Assembly: GCA_045223835.1 (NCBI GenBank) | Contig: JBGUZS010000005.1 | Location: forward strand, 1-13,925 | DNA: 13,925 nt | Reading direction: 5' to 3' | Origin: UBA1774 sp045223835 | GTDB taxonomy: Bacteria; Bacillota; Clostridia; Oscillospirales; Oscillospiraceae | Part shown: piece after piece, positions 1 to 6,957 of the stretch | Layout: the number at the start of each line of letters is the position of its first letter | How positions within the stretch are numbered: position 1 is the first letter of the stretch | The notes under the pieces: generated by a model | Told to the model about the DNA's origin: nothing | The model's database searches: none | What the model saw: the letters and a program-made list of their open reading frames with translations, nothing else | Translations under genes and position numbers: made by a program

Positions 1-145
1 CGTCCCCCTTGGTCATGTTAATAATATAAGGACGGGAGCTGCGGATTGCCACAACCGGTGACATCGGTCACCGGTTTCGCAATGACCGTTTCGATGGTCT
101 GGTACTTTGTCTACAGTCTGAGCGGTTTTTGAAAAAAACCGTCTT
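1..145. other. Intergenic leader with hairpins, no gene seen
   Basis: No reading frame here resembles a protein. Plus-strand frames close within about 60 bases of the left edge, so at most a few C-terminal codons of a gene lying to the left could be present. The stretch holds a long imperfect inverted repeat (45-83) and a terminator-like hairpin (121-148), described separately. The short minus-strand frame running through it has no family resemblance and continues into the SIMPL gene in another frame. Confidence 0.5.
45..83. repeat. Inverted repeat, 10-bp perfect core plus 5-bp outer arm
   Basis: The core is AACCGGTGAC (53-62), a 4-base loop ATCG, then GTCACCGGTT (67-76). An outer arm ATTGC (45-49) pairs with GCAAT (79-83) across a small internal loop (3 bases against 2). 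No T-run follows on either strand, so it is not a standard intrinsic terminator. It could be an operator, an RNA stem at the end of a leftward neighbour's transcript, or a dispersed repeat; the sequence here cannot decide. Confidence 0.7.
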
Positions 146-148
146 TTA
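121..148 (+). terminator. Rho-independent terminator-like hairpin downstream of SIMPL gene
   Basis: CGGTTTTT (123-130) and AAAAACCG (134-141) form an 8-bp stem with a 3-base GAA loop, followed on the plus strand by CTTTTAT. It lies directly beyond the SIMPL stop codon, whose TAA begins at 148 on the minus strand. The T-run favours termination of a plus-strand transcript entering from the left. The hairpin may also end the minus-strand operon, but on that strand no T-run follows the stem. Confidence 0.55.
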
Positions 149-808
149 TGCCTCGATCGCCCAGACCAGGGTGACGGTGTCCCGGGCCCGGATGTCATCC
201 GGCTGAAAATCCATCTGGATGCTCTCCTCCACGCTGTTCCGGGCCAGCATGGCCTTGGCCATCCGGGGAGTCTCCAGGGCGGGCTCCGCCAGGGAATAGT
301 CCACCCGGAGCAGAGCCCCCAGCTTCACCCCGGCGGCGGAGGCGAGGATCCCGGCCTTCCGGCGGGCGTCTCCCACCGCGGCCTCCAGCAGGGCGGCCTT
401 GGCGCTCTCCGGATCCCGGAGGGCGTAGCTCAGGTGGAATTCCGGGTCCACGGGGGCGGCGGCCAGGGCGGCCAGGGTGCGGCCCAGACGGGCGTTATCC
501 ATGGGGAATTCCAGCTTCAGGGCCTGGGTGAAGCGATACCCCTTGAATTCCTGCCGCCAATGGCCCTTGTCATCCTGGACGGATTCATACTCCGCGTCCA
601 CGGAGAAATCCAGGGTCTTCAGGTCCTCCCGGGCGAAGCCCAGGGCGGCGATGGCCTCCCCCAGGGCGGCGGAATCCCGGGAGGCCCGGTTCAGGGCGTC
701 GCTGTAGGCGGGCTCCAGGCCCCGGAGGGTGAGATCCACCCGGCAAAGGTCCGGCTTCAGGCGCAGGAGCCCGGTCCCCGTGACCCGGATGCGGCGTTCT
801 TCATTCAT
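146..808 (-). CDS. SIMPL domain-containing protein (DUF541)
   Basis: A 220-residue protein of the SIMPL/DUF541 family. The N-terminal signature is visible as VTGTG at residues 9-13 followed by a Lys-Pro-Asp, then alternating beta-strand and long helical segments (a heptad-like Ala/Leu-rich helix near residues 40-57 and another near 135-160). The family is often exported or periplasmic in Gram-negative bacteria (E. coli YggE, linked to oxidative stress; BP26 antigen in Brucella), but this copy has no signal peptide or membrane segment, so a cytoplasmic location is inferred. It is the last gene of the seven-gene minus-strand operon. Its ATG follows the stop of the phosphatase gene by 5 bases, with GGAAGGGAG just upstream as the ribosome binding site, inside the preceding gene's last codons. 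The molecular function of the family is not known. Confidence 0.85.
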   Translation of the reverse strand: MNEERRIRVTGTGLLRLKPDLCRVDLTLRGLEPAYSDALNRASRDSAALGEAIAALGFAREDLKTLDFSVDAEYESVQDDKGHWRQEFKGYRFTQALKLEFPMDNARLGRTLAALAAAPVDPEFHLSYALRDPESAKAALLEAAVGDARRKAGILASAAGVKLGALLRVDYSLAEPALETPRMAKAMLARNSVEESIQMDFQPDDIRARDTVTLVWAIEA

Positions 809-813
809 TCAGT

Positions 814-2088
814 TCAACTCCCTTCCTCCCGCATATGCAGGGCAAGCAGGCAGATATCGTCGTGCTGGGGACGATCCCCGGCGTAGGTCAGCAGCTCCGT
901 CATGAGCCGCAGGGGCAGGTCCTCCACCCGCCGGACGGCAAGCCGCCGGAAGGCTTCCCGCAGCCGGGTCCTGCCGAAGGGTTCATCCAGGGGAGAGAGG
1001 GCGTCCGGCGCCCCGTCCGTATACTGGAGCAGGGTATCCCCGGGACGGAGAGAGACCCGGTAAGTGGGGTAGCGGATATCCGCCTTCAGCCCCAGGGGCA
1101 GCTTCCGCTCCCCGGGCTCCAGCAGGCGGGTCCTGCCCTTCCGCAGCAGAATGGGGTCCTCGTGTCCCGCGCTGGCATACTCCAGCGCCCCCGTGGCCGG
1201 GTCCAGGCAGCCCATCCACACGGTGACGAACATGCCCATGGCGTTTTCCTCCCGGAGACGGGCTCCGGCATAGGTCAGCACCTCCCCGGGGCTTCCCCCC
1301 AGGTTCAGGGCGCGCTCCTTCAGCACGGCCTTGGCGTTCATCATGAACAGGGCGGCGCTGATCCCCTTGTCGGATACATCCGCCACGGTGAAGGCAAGGC
1401 GTCCGTCCGGCAGACGGTAGGCGTCGTAGAAGTCCCCGCCCATGGTGCGGGTGGGCCGGACCATGGCGTCCAGGGTGAAGGGCTGCCCCCGTTCCAGGGG
1501 GGTCAGTTCCGGCAGGATATCCCGCTGGATCTCCCCCGCCACATCCAGCTCCGCCTCCAGGGCCTCCCGTTCCGCCTGGAGACCGTAGCTCTCCAGGCTC
1601 TTGCCCGCAAAGGCGGAGACCACGCTGAGGAGACGGACGTCCTCCTCCGTGAACAGGGCGGGCTTCCCATCCCCCGTCAGACGGTTGATGCACTGATATG
1701 CCCCGATCACCTCGCCGCGGCTGTTCAGCAGGGGGACCGTCAGCAGGGAGCGGGTGCGGTAGCCGGTCTGCCGGTCCACCGCCGGATTGAAGCGCCGGTC
1801 CGCATAGACGTCGTCGATGCGCTGCACCTGACCGGAGCGGACGGTTTCCGCCACCAGGCCGTAGGTATCCGGCAGGGTGAGCCGGCCGGAGGAGGAAGCC
1901 GCCAGGGTCCAGAGTCTGCCGGCGGGCTTATCCCAGAACCAGAAGGATACCCGGTCGCAGCTCACCAGCTCCCGGGTGAGGGCCGTGAGCAGGTCCAGCA
2001 CCGCCGGGAGGCGGGTCTCGGTACACAGACGGCTCATGGTCCCGGTGATGCTGCTGAGCCGACGGAAGGCCAGGGCCGATCCTTTCAT
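814..2088 (-). CDS. GAF domain / SpoIIE-type PP2C serine phosphatase
   Basis: A 424-residue signalling phosphatase. Residues ~25-165 form a GAF sensor domain (a Leu-Leu-Thr-Val-Pro-Leu strand at 115-120 and Gly-Ala-Tyr-Gln at 129-132 are typical). Residues ~168-195 form a charged helical linker, and ~200-420 a SpoIIE/RsbU PPM phosphatase domain. The metal-binding acidic residues are in place: GGDFYD (217-222), ADVSDKG (236-242), a Tyr-Thr-Asp-Gly motif and a C-terminal His-Asp-Asp. Such enzymes usually dephosphorylate a STAS-domain anti-anti-sigma factor in a partner-switching circuit; no STAS protein or RsbW-type kinase is in this window, so its target is unknown. There is no membrane segment, so it is probably cytosolic. 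Its ATG overlaps the MATE stop codon (ATGA) and lacks a strong ribosome binding site, which suggests translational coupling. Confidence 0.93.
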   Translation of the reverse strand: MKGSALAFRRLSSITGTMSRLCTETRLPAVLDLLTALTRELVSCDRVSFWFWDKPAGRLWTLAASSSGRLTLPDTYGLVAETVRSGQVQRIDDVYADRRFNPAVDRQTGYRTRSLLTVPLLNSRGEVIGAYQCINRLTGDGKPALFTEEDVRLLSVVSAFAGKSLESYGLQAEREALEAELDVAGEIQRDILPELTPLERGQPFTLDAMVRPTRTMGGDFYDAYRLPDGRLAFTVADVSDKGISAALFMMNAKAVLKERALNLGGSPGEVLTYAGARLREENAMGMFVTVWMGCLDPATGALEYASAGHEDPILLRKGRTRLLEPGERKLPLGLKADIRYPTYRVSLRPGDTLLQYTDGAPDALSPLDEPFGRTRLREAFRRLAVRRVEDLPLRLMTELLTYAGDRPQHDDICLLALHMREEGS

Positions 2089-3437
2089 TCCGGATTACCC
2101 GCCTTCACTACGGCCTTGGTCTCCCAGATCCCCGTGCGGAAGCGGAGCCACACCACCACAAAGCCGAAGGCCCAGCCGATGGGGTTCGCGTAGTACAGGG
2201 AGGGGAAGCCGAGATGGAAGCCATAGTTGAAGAGATAGGTGGCCGCCACCCGCACCGCCAGAACGGAGAGGGTGACGCAGGCCGCCGCCAGCACGTCCCC
2301 GGAGCCGGTGAGAATGCCGGCGGAGGACATATACAGGGCGAAGATAACGAAGAAGGGGGAGATGAAGCGCAGGTGCTGAATGCCCAGGGTCAGGGCTTCC
2401 CCCTCCACTCCGAAGATGCTCACCAGGGGCTTGGCGAAGACCCAGAGGATCAGGGAGATGATCAGGGCGGCGGGCACCAGGATATACCGGGCGTGCTTTC
2501 GCCCCGTGCGCACCCGGTCGAACCGCCCCGCCCCCACGTTTTGCCCCGTGAAGGTGGCGATGCCGTTATTCATGCCCTGGACGGGGATGAACATATAGTT
2601 CTCGATCCGCCCCGCCGCGGTGTTGGCCGCCAGGGCGACGGTGCCCAGGTCGTTCACCACCCGCTGGATGAGGACGTTGCCCCCGGAGACGATGCACATC
2701 TGCACCATGGTGGGGACGCCCAGTCTCAGGATCTGCCTGCAGCAGGAGCCGATGAAGCGGAATTCTCCCTTTCCAAAGCGGAAGAATTCATACCGCCGGT
2801 TCATATAGACGAGGCTCACCGCCGCGCTGACCCCCTGGGCGATGACGGTGGCGATGGCCGTGCCCTCCACCCCCCAATGGAAGACGATGACGAAGACCAG
2901 GTCCAGCACGATATTCACCACGCTGGAGATGCACAGGAAGAAGAGCGTCGCCTTGGAGTCCCCCACGCTGCGGAGAGCGCCCGCGGAGACGTTATACACG
3001 AACTGGAACACCAGGCCGAGGCAGTAAATGCGGAAGTAGCCCGCCGCCATATCCAGGATCGCCTCCGGGGCGGCCAGGGCCCGGAGCAGAGGCCGGGCGA
3101 GGCAGAAGCCCAGGATGGAGATCAGCAGGCCCAGGCCCGCCAGGAGGCAGAAGGCGGTAGACAGGTTTTTCCGCAGCTCCTCCATGCGCTTGGCGCCGAA
3201 GAACTGGGCGAAGATGACGCCGGAGCCGTTGGTGAGGCCCACGGCGAAGGAAACGGCGAACATGGTGAGGGCGGAGCAGGTACCCACCGCCCCCAGGGCG
3301 GTCTCCCCCAGCTTCTGGCCCACCACCACACTGTCCACGGTATTGTAGAGCTGCTGCAGCACCAGCCCGCCCATGATGGGCAGGGCGAAGGCCAGGATAT
3401 GGTTTCCCTCCCGGCCGACCGTCATATCTCTTGCCAT
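2085..3437 (-). CDS. MATE family efflux transporter
   Basis: A 450-residue integral membrane protein with about 12 hydrophobic segments, the normal length and layout for the MATE (NorM/DinF-like) family of cation-coupled drug and metabolite exporters. The two-fold repeat is visible: an N-terminal half beginning with a Pro-Ile-Met-Gly-Gly segment and Tyr-Asn-Thr-Val-Asp in TM1, and a C-terminal half containing Gly-Gln-Asn-Val-Gly-Ala-Gly, the typical second-half motif. It starts 3 bases after the tldE stop, with GGGGAGC as the ribosome binding site, and overlaps the phosphatase gene by 4 bases, so it is firmly inside the operon. The substrate cannot be read from the sequence. Position directly after tldD/tldE invites the guess that it exports a peptide or drug handled by the same operon. 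Confidence 0.95.
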   Translation of the reverse strand: MARDMTVGREGNHILAFALPIMGGLVLQQLYNTVDSVVVGQKLGETALGAVGTCSALTMFAVSFAVGLTNGSGVIFAQFFGAKRMEELRKNLSTAFCLLAGLGLLISILGFCLARPLLRALAAPEAILDMAAGYFRIYCLGLVFQFVYNVSAGALRSVGDSKATLFFLCISSVVNIVLDLVFVIVFHWGVEGTAIATVIAQGVSAAVSLVYMNRRYEFFRFGKGEFRFIGSCCRQILRLGVPTMVQMCIVSGGNVLIQRVVNDLGTVALAANTAAGRIENYMFIPVQGMNNGIATFTGQNVGAGRFDRVRTGRKHARYILVPAALIISLILWVFAKPLVSIFGVEGEALTLGIQHLRFISPFFVIFALYMSSAGILTGSGDVLAAACVTLSVLAVRVAATYLFNYGFHLGFPSLYYANPIGWAFGFVVVWLRFRTGIWETKAVVKAGNPE

Positions 3438-3440
3438 GGC

Positions 3441-4739
3441 TCAGCTCCCCGAAATCACCACGTTCCGGAAGACCACCCAGGGCAGGACATAGCTGCCGGA
3501 GCAGACCAGCTCCGCGGAGACGCCCCCCACGTTTTTCAGCATGTCCGCCAGGTTGCCGGAGATCATGGTCTCGTTCACGCCCTTGCCCAGCCTGCCGTTC
3601 CGGATGCGGAAGCTGTTTTTCGCAACGCCGGAGAAGTCCCCGTTGGGGGAGGGCTCGCCGCCGGAGAAGCGGCCCACCAGGAGGCCGTCCTCAATGCTTC
3701 CGATCAGCTCCTCCAGGCTCTTGTCCCCCGGCTCCATCACCAGGCAGGAGTCCCCGTTCAGGGCCCTGGGGAGGCCGGTGCGGTTCGCCCCGTAGAGGGA
3801 GAGAGCGAAGCTTTTCAGGATCCCGTCCTTCAGCCAGTCATAGTCCCGGGAAAGGAAGCCCTCCCCGGTGTACTTCTCCCCGCCGCAGATGCGCTCGTCC
3901 GAGGGCTTGACCCGAACGATGAGACCGGGGGAGGCGACGGCCTGCTCCAGCTTGTTTTTCCAGGGGCTGGTGCCGTTGATCAGGGCCTGGTCGCCGCAGA
4001 AGAGCTCCCCGGCCGTGCCGAAAAACTCCATCAGCAGGTCCGGATGCACCAGGATATCTCCCATATGCGTCCCCTGGGTGAGCTCCGCGTCCAGGCTCCG
4101 CTCCGCGCTTTCCAGGTCGTTGGCCAGGGCGCCCAGGGCCAGGAAGGGCTTTTCCAGATCCGGGACGGTGACGCCGCTGCCGAAGAAGCTGGTGGCCCGG
4201 TCCCCCTCATGGCCGGAGAACGTCAGCGACGCGCTGTAATACCCCTCGGTATTGGAAAACCGCGAGCCGACGGTATTGAGATAGACCTCCCGGGTGAGCC
4301 GGTGCTCCGTGATCATTTCCTCCACGATGACCCGGGGATATTCCTTTGCAATGCTCTCCAGCAGCTCCCTGGAGCGTTCAAAGAGCCGGTCTGCGTCCGC
4401 GGCGGGACTGCCGGAGGAAAAGTCCCCGGTCTCCGGAGCGGGAGCCAGATCCCAGGCCGGGTCGGCTTCCCCGGAGGCGGCCACGGCCATGCATTCCTCC
4501 GCCGCCTGGCGGATGGCGTCTGCATCCAGCCGGTTCACCTTGGCGGTGCCCCGTTTTCCTTCCCGGATGGCGGTGAGGCTGAGCTCCCGGTCAAGCAGGC
4601 TGCGCATGAGGGTGAATTCTCCCCCCAGGGCGTTCAGCTCCAGGGTCTCGCTGTCCTGCGCCCGTACGCCGGCCTTTTCCGCCCCCAGGGCGGTGAGGGC
4701 GTCCAGCGCGGTCTGTGCCGCGGCGAAAAGCTTATCCAT
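3441..4739 (-). CDS. TldE/PmbA-type metallopeptidase subunit
   Basis: A 432-residue member of the TldD/PmbA (U62) family, assigned as the TldE/PmbA subunit because it lacks the His-Glu-x-x-x-His zinc motif of its neighbour and lies directly downstream of tldD. In the characterised E. coli system, TldD and TldE form a heterodimeric protease in which only TldD carries the zinc; TldE completes the chamber. The family's middle and C-terminal domains are recognisable: a Phe-Phe-Gly-Thr-Ala-Gly-Glu-Leu-Phe region, a Lys-Tyr-Thr-Gly-Glu-Gly-Phe region, and Gly-Asp-Phe-Ser-Gly-Val near residue 365, which matches the conserved Gly-x-Phe-Ser of PmbA proteins. Its start lies 3 bases after the tldD stop, with AGGAGG about 10 bases upstream inside the tldD end, implying coupled translation. 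No signal peptide; cytosolic. Confidence 0.9.
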   Translation of the reverse strand: MDKLFAAAQTALDALTALGAEKAGVRAQDSETLELNALGGEFTLMRSLLDRELSLTAIREGKRGTAKVNRLDADAIRQAAEECMAVAASGEADPAWDLAPAPETGDFSSGSPAADADRLFERSRELLESIAKEYPRVIVEEMITEHRLTREVYLNTVGSRFSNTEGYYSASLTFSGHEGDRATSFFGSGVTVPDLEKPFLALGALANDLESAERSLDAELTQGTHMGDILVHPDLLMEFFGTAGELFCGDQALINGTSPWKNKLEQAVASPGLIVRVKPSDERICGGEKYTGEGFLSRDYDWLKDGILKSFALSLYGANRTGLPRALNGDSCLVMEPGDKSLEELIGSIEDGLLVGRFSGGEPSPNGDFSGVAKNSFRIRNGRLGKGVNETMISGNLADMLKNVGGVSAELVCSGSYVLPWVVFRNVVISGS

Positions 4740-4742
4740 CCC

Positions 4743-6125
4743 TCATCGACCTCCTATCGTCAGCTGGCAGCGCAGGGCGGGACCGCCCAGGCCCACGGCC
4801 ATGGGCTGCTTTTTGCCGCAGAAACCGCTGCTCTCCCAGACCACCTTGTCCGAGACCCTGTCCACGGTCTTCAGCATATCGAAGGCCACGCCGGAGATGG
4901 TGGTATCCAGTATGGCTTTCCCCAGCTTACCCTTTTTGATCTCGTAGCCCAGGGTGACGCCGAACATGAATTCCCCGGTGGTGTCCGCCTGGCCGTTATT
5001 GGTGCTCACCAGGTAGTACCCCTCCTCCAGGTCGGCGATCATGTCCTCCAGCTTATCCTTGCCGGGGTGCACCGCCGTATTCCGCATGCGGATGAGGGGC
5101 TCGTCGGAGAAGGAGTAGGCCCGGGCGTTGCCCCGGGGCTCCGCGCCGAAGCGCCGGGCGCTCTCCCGGTCATGCATGAAGCCCACCAGGACGCCGTCCT
5201 TGATCAGGGGGGCGTCCTCCGCCTTCACGCCCTCGTCGTCGCAGTATACCGGCAGGGGGGCCGTCTCCCCGAAGGCCTCATAGGCGAAGTCCGTCATGCT
5301 CACCAGGGGAGAGGCCACGACCTTGCCCAGATTGGGGCCGCCCACGCTGCCCCCGATCACCAGGTCTGCCTCCACCGTATGGCCCACGGCCTCGTGGGCC
5401 AGCATGCCGCTGAGCTCGCCCCCCAGGATGCAGGTGCATTTCCCCGCCTTGGCGTAGACGCCCTCCCGCTTCTCCATGAGCTGCCGGTGGAGCAGCTCCA
5501 CCTCGCCCCGCAGGGCGGCGGGATCGCCGAACCGGTCGGCAAAGCCTCCGAAGCCGCCGAAGGATTTGAACAGCTCCACGGGAGCGCCCTCGTCGGTCTC
5601 GGCGGTGAGGATGACGTAGACATAGCAGCGGGGGATGGCGGTATGGGCCTCCGCCCCGTCCCCGGTGAGGAGATGCTTTTCCGTGCTGTCACAGGATACC
5701 ACCAGCCGGCGGCTGGTGAGATGGGGAAGGCCGGCCGTCCAGGCGTCCAGCTCCCGCAGGTAATCCAGGTAGGCCTTCTGCTCCGCGTCGATCCAGGAGG
5801 TGCCCGGGGCGATCACGGCGCGGGGGACGGCCTTCCTGGCCGCCTTGCCCTTGTTCAGGTGCCGGTCCAGCACGGCGGCGTTGTCCTCTGCGCTCTTCAG
5901 CACCCGGCGCAGGGCGTCCTCGTTCACCTCCGGCATGGAGGCAAAGCCGTAGGAGCCGCCCCGGCAGACCCGGGCGGATACGCCGCTCACCTCGCTGCGC
6001 AGGTTGACCACCGGGGTGCCGGACAGGAGGACGACCCGCCGGTCCCGGTTCAGCTGAGCCCGCAGCTCTCCCTGCTCCCCGGAGGGGATCAGGGACGAAA
6101 AGCCGCGGGGAATTTCCAGATCCAT
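4743..6125 (-). CDS. tldD: TldD zinc metallopeptidase
   Basis: A 460-residue zinc-carrying subunit of the TldD/TldE protease. The catalytic motif HEAVGH is at residues 244-249. The C-terminal cysteine that completes the zinc site in E. coli TldD is matched by C436 in a Phe-Cys-Gly-Lys context. The preceding Gly-rich Gly-Glu-Leu-Ser-Gly stretch and the final Thr-Ile-Gly-Gly are also family-like. In other bacteria TldD/TldE trims leader peptides of modified peptides such as microcin B17, helps degrade the CcdA antitoxin, and more generally cuts unfolded peptides. The gene begins 43 bases after the esterase 2 stop. The ribosome binding site AAAGGA lies ~10 bases from the ATG, and a small CTTTC/GAAAG inverted repeat overlaps it. 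This is the largest gap inside the operon, so a secondary promoter is possible, though none is clear. Confidence 0.93.
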   Translation of the reverse strand: MDLEIPRGFSSLIPSGEQGELRAQLNRDRRVVLLSGTPVVNLRSEVSGVSARVCRGGSYGFASMPEVNEDALRRVLKSAEDNAAVLDRHLNKGKAARKAVPRAVIAPGTSWIDAEQKAYLDYLRELDAWTAGLPHLTSRRLVVSCDSTEKHLLTGDGAEAHTAIPRCYVYVILTAETDEGAPVELFKSFGGFGGFADRFGDPAALRGEVELLHRQLMEKREGVYAKAGKCTCILGGELSGMLAHEAVGHTVEADLVIGGSVGGPNLGKVVASPLVSMTDFAYEAFGETAPLPVYCDDEGVKAEDAPLIKDGVLVGFMHDRESARRFGAEPRGNARAYSFSDEPLIRMRNTAVHPGKDKLEDMIADLEEGYYLVSTNNGQADTTGEFMFGVTLGYEIKKGKLGKAILDTTISGVAFDMLKTVDRVSDKVVWESSGFCGKKQPMAVGLGGPALRCQLTIGGR

Positions 6126-6168
6126 AGTACGATTATCCTTTCTTGAAAGACTTGCGGGGTCGGCTCAG

Positions 6169-6957
6169 CTATTTCCCGCAGGCAATTTCGATCCCCCGGT
6201 TGAGATGGGGAACGGTGAAATCCGGCACATGGCCGCCGGGCCCTTCCTCATAGACGTAATCCGGCCAGGCCAGCTTTTCCATCAGGGCCCGGAAATCCCG
6301 GTTCACGGGATAGAGGAAGTCCTCCGTGCCCACCGCCTGGTAGAGCTTCGGCAGGGGCCTGCCGCTGTTCCTCAGCCGCTCTGCCGCCGCCCAAGGGTCG
6401 TGGCTGCTCCCGGCAACCCGGCTCAGGTCTCCGAAGAGGCTCTCGAAGTAGCCCCGGCTGAAGCCGTCGGAGCCCGTTTCCGCCCGGCGCTCCACATCCC
6501 GGGTGATCAGGGCGCTGCTGACGCCCAGGATATGGCCGAAGGTCTCGGGATACCTGAGGCCGTTGAGAATGGCCCCATAGCCCCCCATGGAGACGCCGCC
6601 GATGAAGGTGTCCTCCCGCCTGCGGGACAGGGGGAAGATGTTCCGGGTGTACTCCACCAGCTCCCTGCCCACGTACTCTCCCCAGCGGAAGCCGAACCAG
6701 TCCTCGTCGTCCGTATAGAAGTGGTTCTCCCCATCGGGCATGATGATGGCCAGGTTATGCAGGGCAGAGACGCCGCCCAGGGAGGAGGCGGTGAGCCAGA
6801 AGCTGCTGCTCCCCGTGACGCCGTGGAGGAGGTAGAGCGCCTTGATGGGCTCCTCCCTGGGCATGGCGGGACCGAAGCGGTCCGTGGGCAGAAGGACGTT
6901 GAAGCTCACCTGCCGGGTGAGGCATTCGCTCATAAAGCTCGCTTGGATCAGCGCCAT
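6169..6957 (-). CDS. Esterase 2, alpha/beta hydrolase of the esterase D / tributyrin esterase type
   Basis: A 262-residue alpha/beta hydrolase (Esterase_PF00756-like). The nucleophile elbow GVSMGGYG places Ser123; Asp213 (Thr-Glu-Asp-Phe) and His243 (Gly-Gly-His) are the likely remaining triad members. Leu-Tyr-Leu-Leu-His-Gly at 41-46 is the oxyanion-hole strand. No signal peptide, so probably cytosolic, acting on short-chain acyl, S-formyl or acetyl esters; the substrate is not known. I chose the ATG at 6957, whose A is also the last base of the esterase 1 stop codon (TGATG), because GGAGGGAG sits at the right distance. An in-frame ATG at 6972 would put this ribosome binding site inside the coding part. 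It is a tandem paralogue of esterase 1, with the same fold order and similar length. Confidence 0.9.
   Translation of the reverse strand: MALIQASFMSECLTRQVSFNVLLPTDRFGPAMPREEPIKALYLLHGVTGSSSFWLTASSLGGVSALHNLAIIMPDGENHFYTDDEDWFGFRWGEYVGRELVEYTRNIFPLSRRREDTFIGGVSMGGYGAILNGLRYPETFGHILGVSSALITRDVERRAETGSDGFSRGYFESLFGDLSRVAGSSHDPWAAAERLRNSGRPLPKLYQAVGTEDFLYPVNRDFRALMEKLAWPDYVYEEGPGGHVPDFTVPHLNRGIEIACGK

Noticed and set aside
835..2193. Plus-strand frame of about 450 codons opposite the SpoIIE-type phosphatase gene
   Set aside because: It mirrors a gene with intact catalytic motifs; its own translation is Gly/Gln/His/Pro-rich and has no recognisable domain.
2214..6146. A plus-strand open frame of about 1310 codons running antisense to the MATE, tldE and tldD genes
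   Set aside because: It is the complement of three well-supported genes. Its translation is His/Gly/Gln/Pro-rich low-complexity sequence without domains, and the length is explained by strong GC codon bias on the other strand.
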